Position numbers and translations under genes: made by a program. DNA of 64,000 nt. Source: Trichoplax adhaerens. Taxonomy: Eukaryota > Placozoa > Uniplacotomia > Trichoplacea > Trichoplacidae. Shown in pieces: positions 38,405 through 51,239 of this stretch (position 1 is its first letter; every line of letters starts with the position of its first letter). Under the pieces are notes generated by a model. The model was not told the DNA's origin. It was given only the letters and a program-made list of their open reading frames with translations, and did not search any database. Location of the stretch: assembly GCF_000150275.1 (NCBI RefSeq), contig NW_002060949.1, forward strand, positions 5,207,193-5,271,192, written 5' to 3'.

Positions 38405-41400
38405 CTATAATTCCTCATGAGATTTATCTGCAGTTTGATCGTTTTGCTTCAAAGTAGAAGCCTTAATAGAATCAACAAATGTCTTTAGACTCTCTAGATT
38501 TCTTTCTCCTTGATAATTCTGAATTTCTTTAGAGCCAGTATAGATTGTCATAGTAGGATAAGATTTTACCTTAATAAAGCCACGTAAATATAACAGGGTT
38601 AGTATTTGGTGTGAACAAAGCTTGTATTAATCTACGGTTCTCAAGTTCTATGAAAATATGGGTGAACAAATATATTCTATGAATATTAACCTGTTCCGCT
38701 CTACACGTTTCAATATGCGTAACACAATTTACCTATGAATATAAATTGACAATCTTTATTTTAATATACTAAGAGCAATTTTAGTTTATTAAGTTTTCAA
38801 ATAAAATTTTGCATTAGTTTCAATAAGGATATCAGACGATGCCCATCTAGATAAACTTACACTCCCAATAAAAACGTTTTTATCGTGTTTATAGTGTTCC
38901 ATCAATTCTTTCCAAGTTGGAGCGAGAACTTTACAGTGACTGCACCTTAGTAAATCAATTGATAAATAGCATGCATTCGATCAGCATTAAAGCGGAAGAA
39001 AAATGTACCATACAGTATTTAGTACGTCATACTTCATAAAATAATCATGCATTGTATACATAAAAATGATTATAATTTAGATTCTATATAATTCTAAATA
39101 GGTAATTCTAGATATCGCAGTACTACCAATTATTTCTTACCACGGGGCATAAAATTTTATAAATGCAATCTTAAAGGTTGAAATCACTTTTTTTAACTGT
39201 ACACCAGTCAGTTCGGATCCAATTTGCTATGATACATATACAAATTTTAGAGAGTGGAGAGTATAAAAATTAAGCATCCTTAGGATAAACAAAGCTATCA
39301 TAATTGCTTCAAGAAGGTAGACTGATTTAGATTAGCTGAATACATTATTAGGGGGTAAAAGCTCAATACATAAATGTTATTTTACTCACGTATAAACATT
39401 GCAACTAAAGCTATACTAATTTCTTACTTTTAAAGAGATTTCATCGTCATCGACTTGCGGATTATTTAATGAAATTTTAATAAATTCTGCAAAGGATTGG
39501 ACGCTTCTTTTACCAGTAAATCTCTTAACTAATTTACCGATATATATTTTTATCCTGGTTCATATTTGCATGCAAGGAAAGTTATTTAGTATGTTATAAA
39601 AATATTTATTTATGTTCTCTGTCAAGTATTCTAAGCGTACTTACGTAGGATAATGTAGAACATTTTCATCGGAACAAAGAGGTGTATCTTGTGTACAATC
39701 CACCTGTAATTTAAAAATGAATACTGTACACTCTAGATATTATTATCTTCATATCATATCATATTTAAGGCTTTTTGTGAATTTATACTTTAATATTGTT
39801 GTATAGTAAGTCTTTCTTGTACATCATGTTGTTATTTAATCATTACATGCGTTGTTAACTAGTAATACCTTAGCGATATGGATGACTTTAATTGCATCGG
39901 AATTATATTTGTTTGATAGGACATCCCACATAGGTAATAATCTCTGGCAATGTCCACACCTACAGCATTGAAGTAATATTGTACCTAACTTTACTGGAAA
40001 TCTAATTTGCTTCTATATCTTGACTTGATGAACAGTGTGTGTTTATTATACTAGTTACTTCTATAAGTTTCTAACATGTGAGTGTCAATATTTATTAACA
40101 GTTACGTATACGAGTGTATACAGGTATAGTAGAGAACGTCTCTGAATTGCTAGACCTTCATTTTCCTGCACTATACTCAGTAGTAAGCGTAATCCATTCT
40201 AACTTTTAGCAACACGACGATATTTCTACGGTACGTGATGTAGTCATATTGACACCTTAAATAACCTCGCTGTGGTAGAATACATAGTTCATATTTAATA
40301 TACCCTTTAATAGGTGTACAATATAATAATTAATTAATTAATGTGCGCAAGTATAGTTGAGGTACAAGGATTAGAAATTGATGATTCTGTATCTGAAACT
40401 CTTGCAAAGCTCTTCAGCGCATAATAAGGGTACAAATATTATATCCTCCCATATGTACTGTAAGTTTAATATACGTGTAATTCTACATAATTTGTACGTG
40501 TATAATTCTGTTAGTATTTAGTAAATTTATAGTTCGAAAAAAACAACGTCCTTAGCATAAATAGTAAGCCAGTTGACGAGACTATCAGTATATTTTAAAC
40601 CAAGCTATGGGCTAGGCCGGTATAAATACAGCATAAAGATACAGAATTAGAGGTCACTACTTTACTCGTATAAGTGTTGCTTATATATTTATACTAAATT
40701 ATTAATATGATAATGTACAGCAGTAAGCAATCACTTTCAGGGTTATGTTTTAATGAAGATGATTTTCATGAATCACCGTTGAAATTCTGCTCCAGTTCCT
40801 ACAAGATTCGTAGAGGATCGTGGTAATCGCTATACTGAGTAATCGATGATACGATAGGAAAATTGTGATAATTGTAATTGCAATAGAATAACCCGGCTAC
40901 TAAGTAAAAGCAGTACTATATGTTCGTACAGACTTGTTACTACTATGGTCAAAAAAGTATATACGCTCATATGTTTAGACATTTATCATCATCCTGATAA
41001 AAATTCTCCAATCCAAAGTACTAACGCTTTTACATAGGAGGATTAAGGCGTCCAAATAGGTCTTACATGAGTATGGAATGATAATCAGCACTTTACGAAG
41101 TAGAAGAGTCTATAAGAGTGAGGATACCTTTTGAGATACGTAATGAGCAATATTTGCTATGGGCGAAGGTATTATTGTAACACGTTTGTATCCGGTTGAT
41201 GTAGTGTAATAGTCATTGCATAAATTGTAGTGTCATAGAATTCATTCGTAATTATGCTTCGAGCATTATACAACTATCCATATGTATTGACTGATCATAA
41301 TGTAAAAAAATATTTACTGTTGGCAATCATTGTACTATGAATTAGGTAAATATCAGGTAGCCATCGCCTTAATAGTAAAGTCCAAAAAACGTTGTAGTCT

Positions 41401-42114
41401 AGCCGTGGTTGACTACAGTTAGCTCTAATTCATTGTCATATGAACACTGAGATTTTCGTTTCATAGATTCATTGGCAAATCTGAGCTCTATTATTCACTG
41501 TCAATATTGCTATCATCAATAGAATAGTCATGTAGTCGTTTGGGCTACAAGTAAAACTGTTGGCCTTTTGCTTTAGTGCTAGACAATTTGTCATAAATCA
41601 GATTTCGATCAAAAATGAAAGAGCAACGCCGAGTTGCGTCGAGACTATTTTATAAATCCTTTATGTTGCTATAATGAACTAGATTATCAATAAACTGCAG
41701 ATTTGATAGTACAGTATAATGTAATACAACGACCAGGTCGGGGTTGATGTAACTCGTGTAAAAGAATTGTATCCTTTTGGATTGAAATTACACTGTGAAC
41801 TAGAAAGAGAAACTGTATCACTACTGTGAACCAATATGAAATCACTCTTTCATAATATTATAATCCATGTTTCATCTTGACTTTAGTCCTTCGTTGTAAT
41901 ATTTGGTTGATTTCTAATTTTTACACTGACTATGAACAATCACTTTTACTTTTTACAACCCTTACCAAGGCGCATAGAACATGACCAAGTGAGGTACCTC
42001 AAGAATACTAGTAGCGAAAGTTGCACTAGTTAACATGGTTGGCTTATAAGCTTCATAACAGTGTAAATAAGTAACCATTAAAAGGAGCAGCAAAGGAGAG
42101 AAAATGGCGGCCAT
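38405..42114 (-). CDS. TXNDC5: TXNDC5-like protein disulfide isomerase with two thioredoxin domains
   Basis: ER-lumen thiol oxidoreductase. Eight exons: 41966-42114, 39869-39959, 39645-39703, 39428-39554, 39141-39226, 38861-38945, 38691-38732 and 38405-38569, giving 267 residues. A signal peptide (FSPLLLLLMVTYLHC) precedes domain 1, FYAPW|CGHCQRLLPMW (CxxC at 51-54). Domain 2 has FYAPW|CSHCKVLAPTW (CxxC at 172-175). Both FYAPW/C junctions are split by a phase-2 intron at the same codon, evidence of internal duplication. Domain 2 ends VKSYPTMTIYTGSKEIQNYQ, matching TXNDC5 (VRGYPT). The C-terminus is HEEL, a KDEL-type retrieval signal. Human TXNDC5 has three domains, so this is a shorter relative; orthology beyond the TXNDC5/PDI group is inferred. 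Intron 1 (39960-41965) is 2 kb and shows no nested gene. Confidence 0.85.
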
Positions 42115-42269
42115 AACTTGGCTGGTAATTTCTTCAATGAAAGACAGCGTTGGAGCTTCAACTATTGAGTTCACTCTACTAGCGAGAACGTACGAGTGGG
42201 TGCGTGAGACCTTGACTGACGTCAGTTTTGTCACACAGTAATACGTACGCTAAGTCAAGGTTGGCTATT

Positions 42270-42955
42270 GAATTACACATAGTAAACTTCAATACCGTAC
42301 CGTGCTAATAACAAGGTATGCAGGTCATGGCGAAGACCTGCGTCGATCTTTCTTCTATCCCCAAATCTTTTTTGACTTCTTATGGTCCAAGAAGATGAAG
42401 GAGGAGGGAAATTAGTGTTAAGTAGTCTGCAGCTTGCATAATAAACTCGAAGGCAGTGTTGCAACTTCCCTGCTAGTAAAGATTGAAAGCTACTGCTTCT
42501 GCTACTGTAAACTTCAGTTACCGTACCGTGCTAATAACAAGGTATGCAGGTCATGGCGAAGACCTGCGTCGATCTTTCTTCTATCCCCAAATCTTTTTTG
42601 ACTTCTTATGGTCCAAGAAGATGAAGGAGGAGGGGAATTAGTGTTAAGTAGTCTGCAGCTTGCATAATAAACTCGAAGGCAGTGTTGCAACTTCCCTGCT
42701 AGTAAAGATTGAAAGCTACTGCTTCTGCTACTGTAAGCCTCAGTTACCGTACCGTGCTAATAACAAGGTATGCAGGTCATGGCGAAGACCTGCGTCGATC
42801 TTTCTTCTATCCCCAAATCTTTTTTGACTTCTTATGGTCTAAGAAGATGAAGGAGGAGGGGAATTAGTGTTAAGTAGTCTGCAGTTTGCATAATAAACTC
42901 GAAGGCAGTGTTGCAACTTCCCTGCTAGTAAAGATTGAAAGCTACTGCAGGCCTC
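42270..42955. repeat. Three tandem copies of a 226-bp repeat upstream of the TXNDC5-like gene
   Basis: CCGTGCTAATAACAAGGTAT occurs at 42300, 42526 and 42752, exactly 226 bases apart. The copies share ATGGCGAAGACCTGCGTCGA, then TTTTTTGACTTCTTATGG and GTCTGCAGCTTGCATAATAA, ending CTTCCCTGCTAGTAAAG. Only scattered substitutions separate them, so expansion is recent. No shared open frame. The array begins about 190 bases beyond the start codon of the TXNDC5-like gene. Confidence 0.9.
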
Positions 42956-44838
42956 ACAGTTTTACTGTGAGCTGGTAAAGGAAAAAAATGATTTTATCCA
43001 TATAAAGACTTGCATACAATGCAGTCTTTCCTTCTTGTCAGTTACTGATTAGACATTATAGTAGACAGTTCATTCAAGATGTCATAATTCCCGAGAGGAG
43101 AAGAAAGAGGGGAAAATAAAAGAAAAATTGGTTGAGTAATCCTGGCTATGTACAAGTCTATAACTTCGAAGATGAATTTGAATGCTTAAAGGCAATATTT
43201 CCATTTTCCTGCTGCTAAATCTGCACGACTTAGAATATTACTAAAAGTACCTAATCAGAGGAGGATCTATTAGCCTATATACCTTAAGCAGTATCAAGTT
43301 TAGAAATAAAATAAACACACAATTGCATTGCAGTATTCCCTCCTTTTCATGTTATTGATAAAGTATGATCACTATGACACAGAACAGGATAGTTCGATTT
43401 AGGTGTTAGAATTCAGGAAAGTAAGGGGAGAAAAATAAATTGATTGTGTAATCCCTGGCTATGTACAAGCTTACAATGTAAGCACATTTATTGTCAGACG
43501 ACTACTAAATTGTGATGTCTAACGTTATATGCCTTGAATAGTATGTTATACACGTACAATAAACGGATACACTACTACAATATTTTCTCATTTTAATATT
43601 AATGACAAGGCAGGATATGTGATAGTCCTATGTTGAGATCTTTTAATATCTTGCTGTTACTGATATCACTTTGTACGCTTAGTAAATGAAATATCCTTAA
43701 ATTGATTAGCTATAGAAATTTGTACAAGTTAAACTTACGACTTACTCTGTAATAATGTAGTTATCGATTAATTTCTCAATGCTAGCTACAATGTTAAATG
43801 GATAACTCCAACTTTTAGCTCAATTTCTACAATTTAGACGACTGTATTAGCAATACAGTAAGTACATTCATCGATTAACAAGCTTGTCAAAATTATTTCT
43901 ATAAGGTACGTACTATTTCTATATTTACAAATGATATTTCGTTAGATTTACCAATGTGTAAAGATATACTGTATGCTTTTATCTACGTTCAGTTCTGCCG
44001 TCTAAACGTAGGTGTAACCCTAGTAAGTCAAAAATATATTCTTCAAGATGGTTCTGAGAAATTATCATCGATCGATCGATCGATGTTGGAGACAGTGTAC
44101 TACGTATAATAAATTATAGCCTCAGAAATGCCAATACAATATTATAAGTTATTACGTATTGTTAGCATCATGTATCATTGCAGCTACCTATTTATAACAT
44201 CGGAAGAATATAATTTCATTCTTAATATCAAACATTTATTCCTAAATGTGTAATAATTATAGACGTAATTCATAGGATAAGAAAACAACAATCACGCCTA
44301 ATGCTGAATACCAAGTGTTCATTAACAGCTGTAGTAGTTCAGAGGAAGGTTTCATACACAAAGTACATTCTCAATATGATGAAATGATGAAAATTTTAAC
44401 AATAATTTTTCAAATGCCTAGACTATCTAATGAAATGAATTATATGATAAATGTACACACAGTAGTCGTTATGTCAATATAAATTGATATGTACGTTCTT
44501 GATCTGTATGCATTTTACAGAATAGGATATACACCTCCTTAACTATGAAGACAGTTTAAAAATATGATCACATACTAACCTGATTTCAGACCAACATAGC
44601 TCAATTACAATAAAATAATATAGTAATTGATAGTTCTTGATATAAATTTGACATTTAATTTTAACAAATTGATGGTTGATGAGGCAGATACTGTTAACCT
44701 GTTACATCTCACTTGCACAATTGAATAGTAATAACAATAAAACTTTGACATCGTTTCCATGCGATAGTTAATAAAAGTATAGGATCAAAATATTATAGCA
44801 CAACTATTTATACAATTCAGTAAATTGTTTCCAGATGC
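42956..44838. other. Spacer with degenerate repeats, then plain AT-rich sequence
   Basis: CCTGGCTATGTACAAG occurs at about 43140 and 43464 in otherwise diverged 320-base blocks that also share an AGGGGAAAATAAA-like motif, suggesting older duplications. (ATCG)n sits at 44067-44084. No exon recognised. Confidence 0.4.
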
Positions 44839-46896
44839 TTAGTCACCTTTTTGGTTCATTTTTGTAGCAAGACGCTTCGATTTTCCTTTCTGTAGCTTTT
44901 TGGCTTCTAATTCTTGTTTTTTCCTCTGATTTTCTATCATTCTCTTCTCGCGTAGGGCTTTTTTATTACCTTTTACAGCAGATTCTACAATTGAATCGAA
45001 CTCTTCTGCATCATCCTCCCAACCAGCCCCTTTCTCGTCCCATACACCAAGTCCACTATCCTATATTGAGAAAAATAAACTGAAGTGAATACACGATCGG
45101 AGTCTAGCATTTTAATTAACAATGATCTACTTTTTATTTTAAAGTTTATTATTGGCATATACAATAATTTTAAATATGAATGGAATCCTTTAAGTTGGCA
45201 GAAAAAATCTGGCTAACCTCGGGTAACAACATCTTATCATTTATGACAAATTTGTTCTCAATTTTATTGGTTACCACGGGCGGGTTTTCATTCTTTGCTA
45301 TGATATACTGTAACATGTTTCAAATAATAATAAGACGATAGAAGCCTGTAGATTATACATTTCTTGCATACCTTGGCTTGCTTTTGAATAACTGGTTCCA
45401 AGTCTTCGAAAAAATTGGGGGCGTTATTCATCTCTTCATTTACATCAGCTACATTATTCTGTACGGTATCATGAGGTAACTCTTCCGCTTCAGTTTTTGG
45501 AAGCGTTTCCAAGTTTGTGTCTTGATTGGGAAGAACAGTTACACCAAAGCTATTATTCCAACTGTCCCACGTATCACCTTCAATATCGTCCTCATCCTCT
45601 TTTAAGTCGGTGATATTCTAAGTATAAACAGAACAGTTTTTAGGGTATTTTTTATCAGATTGACGAGAAATAAACATTCCAATGATTGGGCCCAACGAAA
45701 TTCGAGGACAGTCGATCTAGAATGAACCCTTCATACTAGGATATGTGTACGATATTATTCGATTCAAACGATTTTGTTGCTTCCTGTCGTGCGATACTAC
45801 AGTATATCCGGCAGTAAAAGATGTTTCACGCGTATTCTTCAATTACAAATCCTCTAGCAAAGACTCGAATGAAGTTGTCAATATCATTTTTAATTAGGAC
45901 TAAAGGAGCTGTAGGATGTTAACGAATAACCAACTTTTTATTTAGCTTATTGTGCACAATGATAGTGAGTACTAATCTTAAATACTACACTTTACTTCTA
46001 CATGATTCGGTTACATACACTTAGTATTTATTTCTATCACATGAGATAATTAACAGAATGATAAGAACTTTAGGTAAAATACGGGTAGATGAACACGAGG
46101 GTATAAGTTCTTATGTAAATATGGCCAAAGGTCTAAAGGGTCTAACTACTCGTAATTGCAATGTTATGGTGTACGGATAGTTACGATTATAATTTTATGT
46201 ACAGTACAGTAGGTTTCAGAGTGCTCCAGCTGGAGTGTAATCACATTTTTAATGATATAATATCTATGATTATAGCTTATGGCTATTATATATTAATGTA
46301 CTGTATCTCGATAATTTCTAGTTTAGCAAGTATTTACAGTTCATCGTCTGGCGTATAAAGCAGATTGATGGTTGTTTACAGATTTATTATTATCGTTGGC
46401 TATCACCATTGTAATCAGTGAGGCTTACAGCACACTGCACTTTACGATGATCCACAGTTTGATATTCAGTACAAACAATTATCATGATGTAGCTAAGATG
46501 GAACACTTAAGCGAGAAGAGTTAACGCATAAATTGGCTCGGATTCTCGATGTATTTTCTAGTAGGATTGTTTATTTGTAAAGTGAGCAAGATGCACAAGT
46601 GGAAGGGAGCTTGGACACATTAGCGGATATTACTGCACATTATCTACAGATTACGATATACTGTAAGCCTGCATCGATTGCATTTTAGAACTACTGAGAT
46701 AGGCATCATTGGGTCAAACTTTGTTGATTGTACTTACTGGTGTTGTCGGAGTTACTTTCACATCAAGTAATAGGCTCTCTTCGCTGCTAGTCTTCTTCTT
46801 CCAGAGCCGCCTTAAGCCTAATTTTATTCCGATCCATTGCAGCATCCATTTAATGATCGAACAACAAAAGCAAATCCTACTCAAGCTTAACTTCAT
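44839..46896 (-). CDS. EBAG9: EBAG9 (RCAS1) ortholog
   Basis: Golgi-associated protein that modulates vesicle traffic and regulated secretion. Four exons: 46738-46896, 45372-45617, 45218-45307 and 44839-45060, all phase 0, giving 238 residues (human 213). The N-terminus MKLSLSRICFCCSIIKWMLQ is hydrophobic with cysteines, as in the human membrane-anchoring and palmitoylated N-terminus. GDTWDSWNNSFGVTV matches human VEEWTSWDEDAPTSV. NFFEDLEPVIQKQAKV matches DYFKDMTPTIRKTQKI. The C-terminal coiled coil (REKRMIENQRKKQELEAKKL) matches human DREKRAAEQQRKKMEKEAQR. Head-to-head with MED30, 555 bases between start codons. Confidence 0.92.
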
Positions 46897-47451
46897 CGTT
46901 TATTGGGTTTCATGCATTCTAAAATTGATAGTAACGCATACGTCGATAGGACTACGGCTAACTATGTATCACGCAATGGTTACATATTTTAGAATAGATG
47001 ACCGAGGTTAGAATGGACCCTTTCCCCTCTCGAGTTAAGCCCAAAAGATGAAAAGTGCAAGTGCATTAAATATGGAGCAGCAACATGGACTTATTGTACC
47101 TGATGCTTTCAAGGTAGGCTACAGTTCTGTACTGTAGGCTACAAGGCTATCCATTGTAGAAAGTACTGTAGCTGTCCTGTGATCATTACCCCTATCACTA
47201 GAAGAAGACCGGCTTAAAGCCTGTACTGTATTCTTAGGGTACTGTACTGTACACTGTACAGTCGTACTGTTCTGTATCTTTGAAATCTATTCTGCAGACC
47301 ACGGTCTGGACTAGTCCGGACCGAATCGGACCAGACCAGAAGACATCTACAGTACGCTGTACTGTAGTAGAAGTTTCTGACTATAAACTGTGCACTGTAA
47401 GTAATACTGTACGAAGGATCTGTGAGGTCAACTGACAAAGGAATATTTAAA
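46897..47451. promoter_or_regulatory. Shared 5' region of EBAG9 and MED30 with TGTAC tracts
   Basis: Between the two divergent start codons lie TTCTGTACTGTAGG (about 47125), GGTACTGTACTGTACACTGT followed by ACAG (about 47238-47262) and ACAGTACGCTGTACTGTAG (about 47350-47368). A second motif family, TCCGGACCGAATCGGACCAG, repeats GGACC. Bidirectional promoter function is inferred from gene layout. Confidence 0.45.
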
Positions 47452-48754
47452 ATGGCTGCTACTGAAGGCTGTCGTATTGTTAAGAGAATTTGCGATGAAA
47501 GCTTTAACCTTTTCAAATGGCTACATGAAGCAGATATTGGGGTGTATAAGGAGTCACAATATCACCTAGAGCAAACTGAAACGTTGAAGCAGAAATTAGA
47601 TTCGATCAAAGCTTTATTTCGAAGTTTGCGCCTAGTCTATGAAGACTGCAATAGGAATGGAAAAATCGATGATCAAGAGGTACACAAGCGGCATGATGAA
47701 GTACTATACATGTCTAAATGATAAAATATTTCGCCTTTCTATACCTTCAAGGTTTAATCTCCAGATTTTTCATTCATTCAGATTAAGGAATTATTATTTA
47801 GTGACAACAACGAGGCCAAATCAACACAACGTGACAGCGATAAAGATGGATTGACAATGGAACGTCAGGAGCTAGAGGAGGTATTACTGTACTCTATGTA
47901 ATGCCATGTTTTGGATACTTACATTCTACTTGCAATGTCATAATTTTTATAGCAATGACGGCAGTTTAGAACATTTTTACTACATGATGTATCTTAATAT
48001 CCTAAAGTAAAATATAATAACTTATGCGTTGACGATTACGTGTTGCTTGAAATTATTACAATTACAACGTCGTTTCACTAGGCAGCCCTCGCAGTGACAT
48101 TGAATGGATTGTTACATGAATAATAATGATACATAATATACGTAATGCGATTGTATCCTAGCGTAATAAGCATAGATACGAAACAGTTTTTCGTTTACGC
48201 GATTATAAATCTGTTGCGTCAGTATAGTTAGAGAACAAATGTCACATACAGTAAAATATCGATGTTCATGTATATAAGTGGCTTGCAGATTAGTAATCGC
48301 AGATTCCAAGGACGATATGAGCAGTAAAGCGTATAAGATATCGTATAGACTGCAGTATTCTCATGTAGATCGTAATCGTTAAGCATAGATTGTACTGCAC
48401 ACTACGGTATTATTACAGTTAGTATTTTACCACGGCATAGACGGTGCAGTATAATAGGAAGATATCATTAACAGAAATGCGCAAATGAAATCGAAATCGT
48501 GATGGTGTAGTACATTAAATTTCGTAATCCACGAGTAGTATAGTATTTGCTTTTGTCATGTATCTTCCAGTATCTTCCTGTTACCTTAATGCATTTATTA
48601 TAGTTGACACTCTGTCATACATCTTGGTATTTATGTAAACTCATTAACAAATTCTACTTTTTTGCAGCGAATAAAGGAAAAGAATCAGCAATTGAAGATT
48701 GTAATAGATCAATTAAGGGAAACAGTATGGCAGATCAATGCCTTTACGACCTAA
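47452..48754 (+). CDS. MED30: Mediator complex subunit 30 (MED30)
   Basis: Subunit of the Mediator coactivator, which bridges transcription factors and RNA polymerase II; a subunit largely specific to animals and relatives. Three exons: 47452-47679, 47782-47880 and 48668-48754, all phase 0, giving 137 residues (human 178, mainly a shorter N-terminus). ALFRSLRLVYEDCNRN matches human VLFRKLRLVYDKCNEN. The C-terminus RIKEKNQQLKIVIDQLRETV plus WQIN matches KLKQKNQQLKIIMDQLRNLI-type human sequence plus WDIN. Predicted to be mostly alpha-helical. The chosen ATG follows an in-frame GTG region with no earlier ATG. Confidence 0.92.
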
Positions 48755-50235
48755 CTGTAACGTTATATGTTTTCACATTCTTAGAAAGTATTATTATAAT
48801 TATTGCCCATTCTTGATTAGATTGCTGTACTTTACCAGATTTTTTTTGCGATTGAAGATGCGAATAGTACGGCGGACATGTGCGAAGTTTGTATATTTCA
48901 TTATAATGAAAATTATGTTTGACACGACAACTGATACATAAATAAGTAGCATAAATTGAAGTTAACTAATATCCATGATTCTATCGCATAGCTGTTATGA
49001 ATTACTGAGCTACATATTTAAAATTGTATCATATTTAAGTTGTAATGCTTAAAGTTTTAAATTTCATCAATTGTATAAATTACTGTTTCATATAGCTTGC
49101 AAGAACAAAATACTGTATACGTTCTTGTAGTTTGGGTGTAACATTTTAATATTATATTTAATATTTTATGTAGCTCTAACGGTAGAGAAAGTATTAATTA
49201 TTATATGTATGGAAGCACGATATGTTTTATAAAAGTATTCAACATCTAACAAACTTTCAACTGCACATTCGTACAAAAATATTTTCATCATATACGTGAT
49301 GATGGCTTACTTGATTTTTGAAGCAAAATATCTATTCAAGTTAGTGTTACTTCAATTCCTTGTTAAAATTTTTGCATGTTCGACTCTCGTATAGACTAAT
49401 AACAGCAATAGTAACATGTTTATATTTCATACAAGTACCTGCAATGTTATCATCCTATCGCATAGCGATTTCTTATGCAGTAAAAGTTGCAATGATTAAT
49501 GGCTACTTATACATCATCCCAAATTCTGCATTTATTTTATTACAAGTTATTACAAATACATACTATTGATACTGTCAAAATAAAGGCAACTTAGCAAGCA
49601 TTGTCATAATATTGTTAATTTAAAATCAGGTATAAAAACATTATAAGATTCGATCAAAGTTCAGATCATACGGATATTTACAGCATTAACATTATTTAAT
49701 TATTTTAGGATTAATTTCATAAAAGATGGCACTTAATAGCATATATCTATTAGTTATTTAATAATCTATAATACAATGGCATTTTGTATCACGAATTAAA
49801 TGCATTAATATTAAGCTAACAGAGCGCAAGGACACTTACTGCAGACCGTGAGTTATGTTGAATAAAACACTATGCAAATAGACTATTAAATTTAAGTAGA
49901 AATTCAAATAGGATTTCAATAGGACAGTATATAAGACTAAACTCACTTAAGGCATAAATAGCAAATTTAAGATGATTATGTCTGCTTGCAGTTTTCAGGA
50001 CCAGTAAATACAGGCTACAATTACTGTCTATATACGCTAGTGTATCTACGAGAGCACATTATAATCAACGTTTCAGATACTAAATAAATAGCGTGCATTA
50101 ACTACCTTGGGTAATACCTATCTGTCGGCAATTACACTTGCAGTAACGTAGCAAACTAATGTAATGCTAAGACTTGGTATAGTTTTGGGAACCCGCTAAA
50201 ATTCAAAAGTGCAATAGGTAATAAAGAGATATTGT
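48755..50235. other. AT-rich intergenic spacer
   Basis: 3' flank of MED30 and of the coiled-coil gene. No splice-supported exon, RNA gene or repeat recognised. ORFs here (for example 49360-49569) are hydrophobic by-products of high AT content. Confidence 0.4.
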
Positions 50236-50877
50236 TTAGTTTTCCAGGGATTTGAGGTATTTCCTAACGCTGAATAATTTCTTTTTAAGAATCTTAAAAC
50301 TTTCGTTATTACAATCACAGTTCTTTAAGAGTAAATCGATGGAGTCATTGTCGTTAACTGTCTGATTAGTAAAAAAATCGAATAACGCTTCTTTTAAATT
50401 GCTGTTCTTGGCATTCTGTTGTTCCAGATTTTCTGTTGTACTGTCCATTTCTGACCGAATTCTAGCCATCTCCTTCATTAATACACAACAAGATTGACTG
50501 TATTCTTCCACTTGATAAGTTAGTTGTTTCTTGATATTTAATGTGTCATTAAGTCTTCCCTTTAAATCTTCAGTCTCTTCTTTTAAATTTTCGATTTCTA
50601 ATTGCCAGTCATTTGTTGTTACTTTGATATTATTTAATTTTGATGCATTTTGTGATAATAAATCAGTTAAGTGATCGTTTTTCTGTTTTAGTTCTCTTTG
50701 CGATATTGTAACATCTTCAAGTTCGGTCCTTAATTTCTTGACTTCATCATTGCGCTCCTTCAGTAAATTATCCGATTCGCGCAAGGCATTTTCCAGGTTT
50801 ATTACAGTCTTGTGCAATAACGAGTCGAGAGGTACGTCTTCGTCATCAGTTATTTCGTTGATTTCACTGTTAGACAT
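50236..50877 (-). CDS. Intronless coiled-coil protein, family not recognised
   Basis: A single uninterrupted 213-codon frame, the only long intronless gene in a window where introns are universal. It starts MSNSEINEITDDEDVPLDSL and is then almost continuous heptad coiled coil from about residue 20 to 165 (for example NLLKERNDEVKKLRTELEDV). A CxC-containing spacer (NCDCNNESFKIL) and a basic C-terminus (KKKLFSVRKYLKSLEN) follow. Composition and codon use look like real protein. An acceptor-like CACTTCACAG four bases before the ATG suggests a 5' UTR intron. The lack of coding introns could mean an ancient retrocopy or a fast-evolving structural or centrosomal protein; no function is claimed. Confidence 0.75.
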   Translation of the reverse strand: MSNSEINEITDDEDVPLDSLLHKTVINLENALRESDNLLKERNDEVKKLRTELEDVTISQRELKQKNDHLTDLLSQNASKLNNIKVTTNDWQLEIENLKEETEDLKGRLNDTLNIKKQLTYQVEEYSQSCCVLMKEMARIRSEMDSTTENLEQQNAKNSNLKEALFDFFTNQTVNDNDSIDLLLKNCDCNNESFKILKKKLFSVRKYLKSLEN

Positions 50878-51239
50878 ACTGCTGTGAAGTGGCTAAATTA
50901 ATATCATCAGCATTACTAGTCATTCATGTTATAGTTATGTTATCTACTTTAGCTCAATACGGATGACGGACTAAGTAAACTGTGGTTGTAGATTGGATTT
51001 TATGCGATTAATTTTCTTTAATTCGATCCTCTCTCTATCATTGATAATTCGTATAGCCAAGTTGTCAGGATTTCTGGGATACAAAGGTGTATTTAAAGAA
51101 GACGTCCTACTATTTTTAACTGTTGTTACAGAAATTGCCCAATTTTATTTTCAATTTTATCTTATTTATTAATTAATTAATTAAAGAACTGTTGCTATAA
51201 CGATATTCCGTTCCGTTCCGCTTTCTTCTGGAATTAGTA

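Noticed and set aside
42273-42464. 63-codon minus-strand ORF in the 226-bp array
   Set aside because: It is not maintained across the three otherwise near-identical repeat copies, so it is not under coding constraint.
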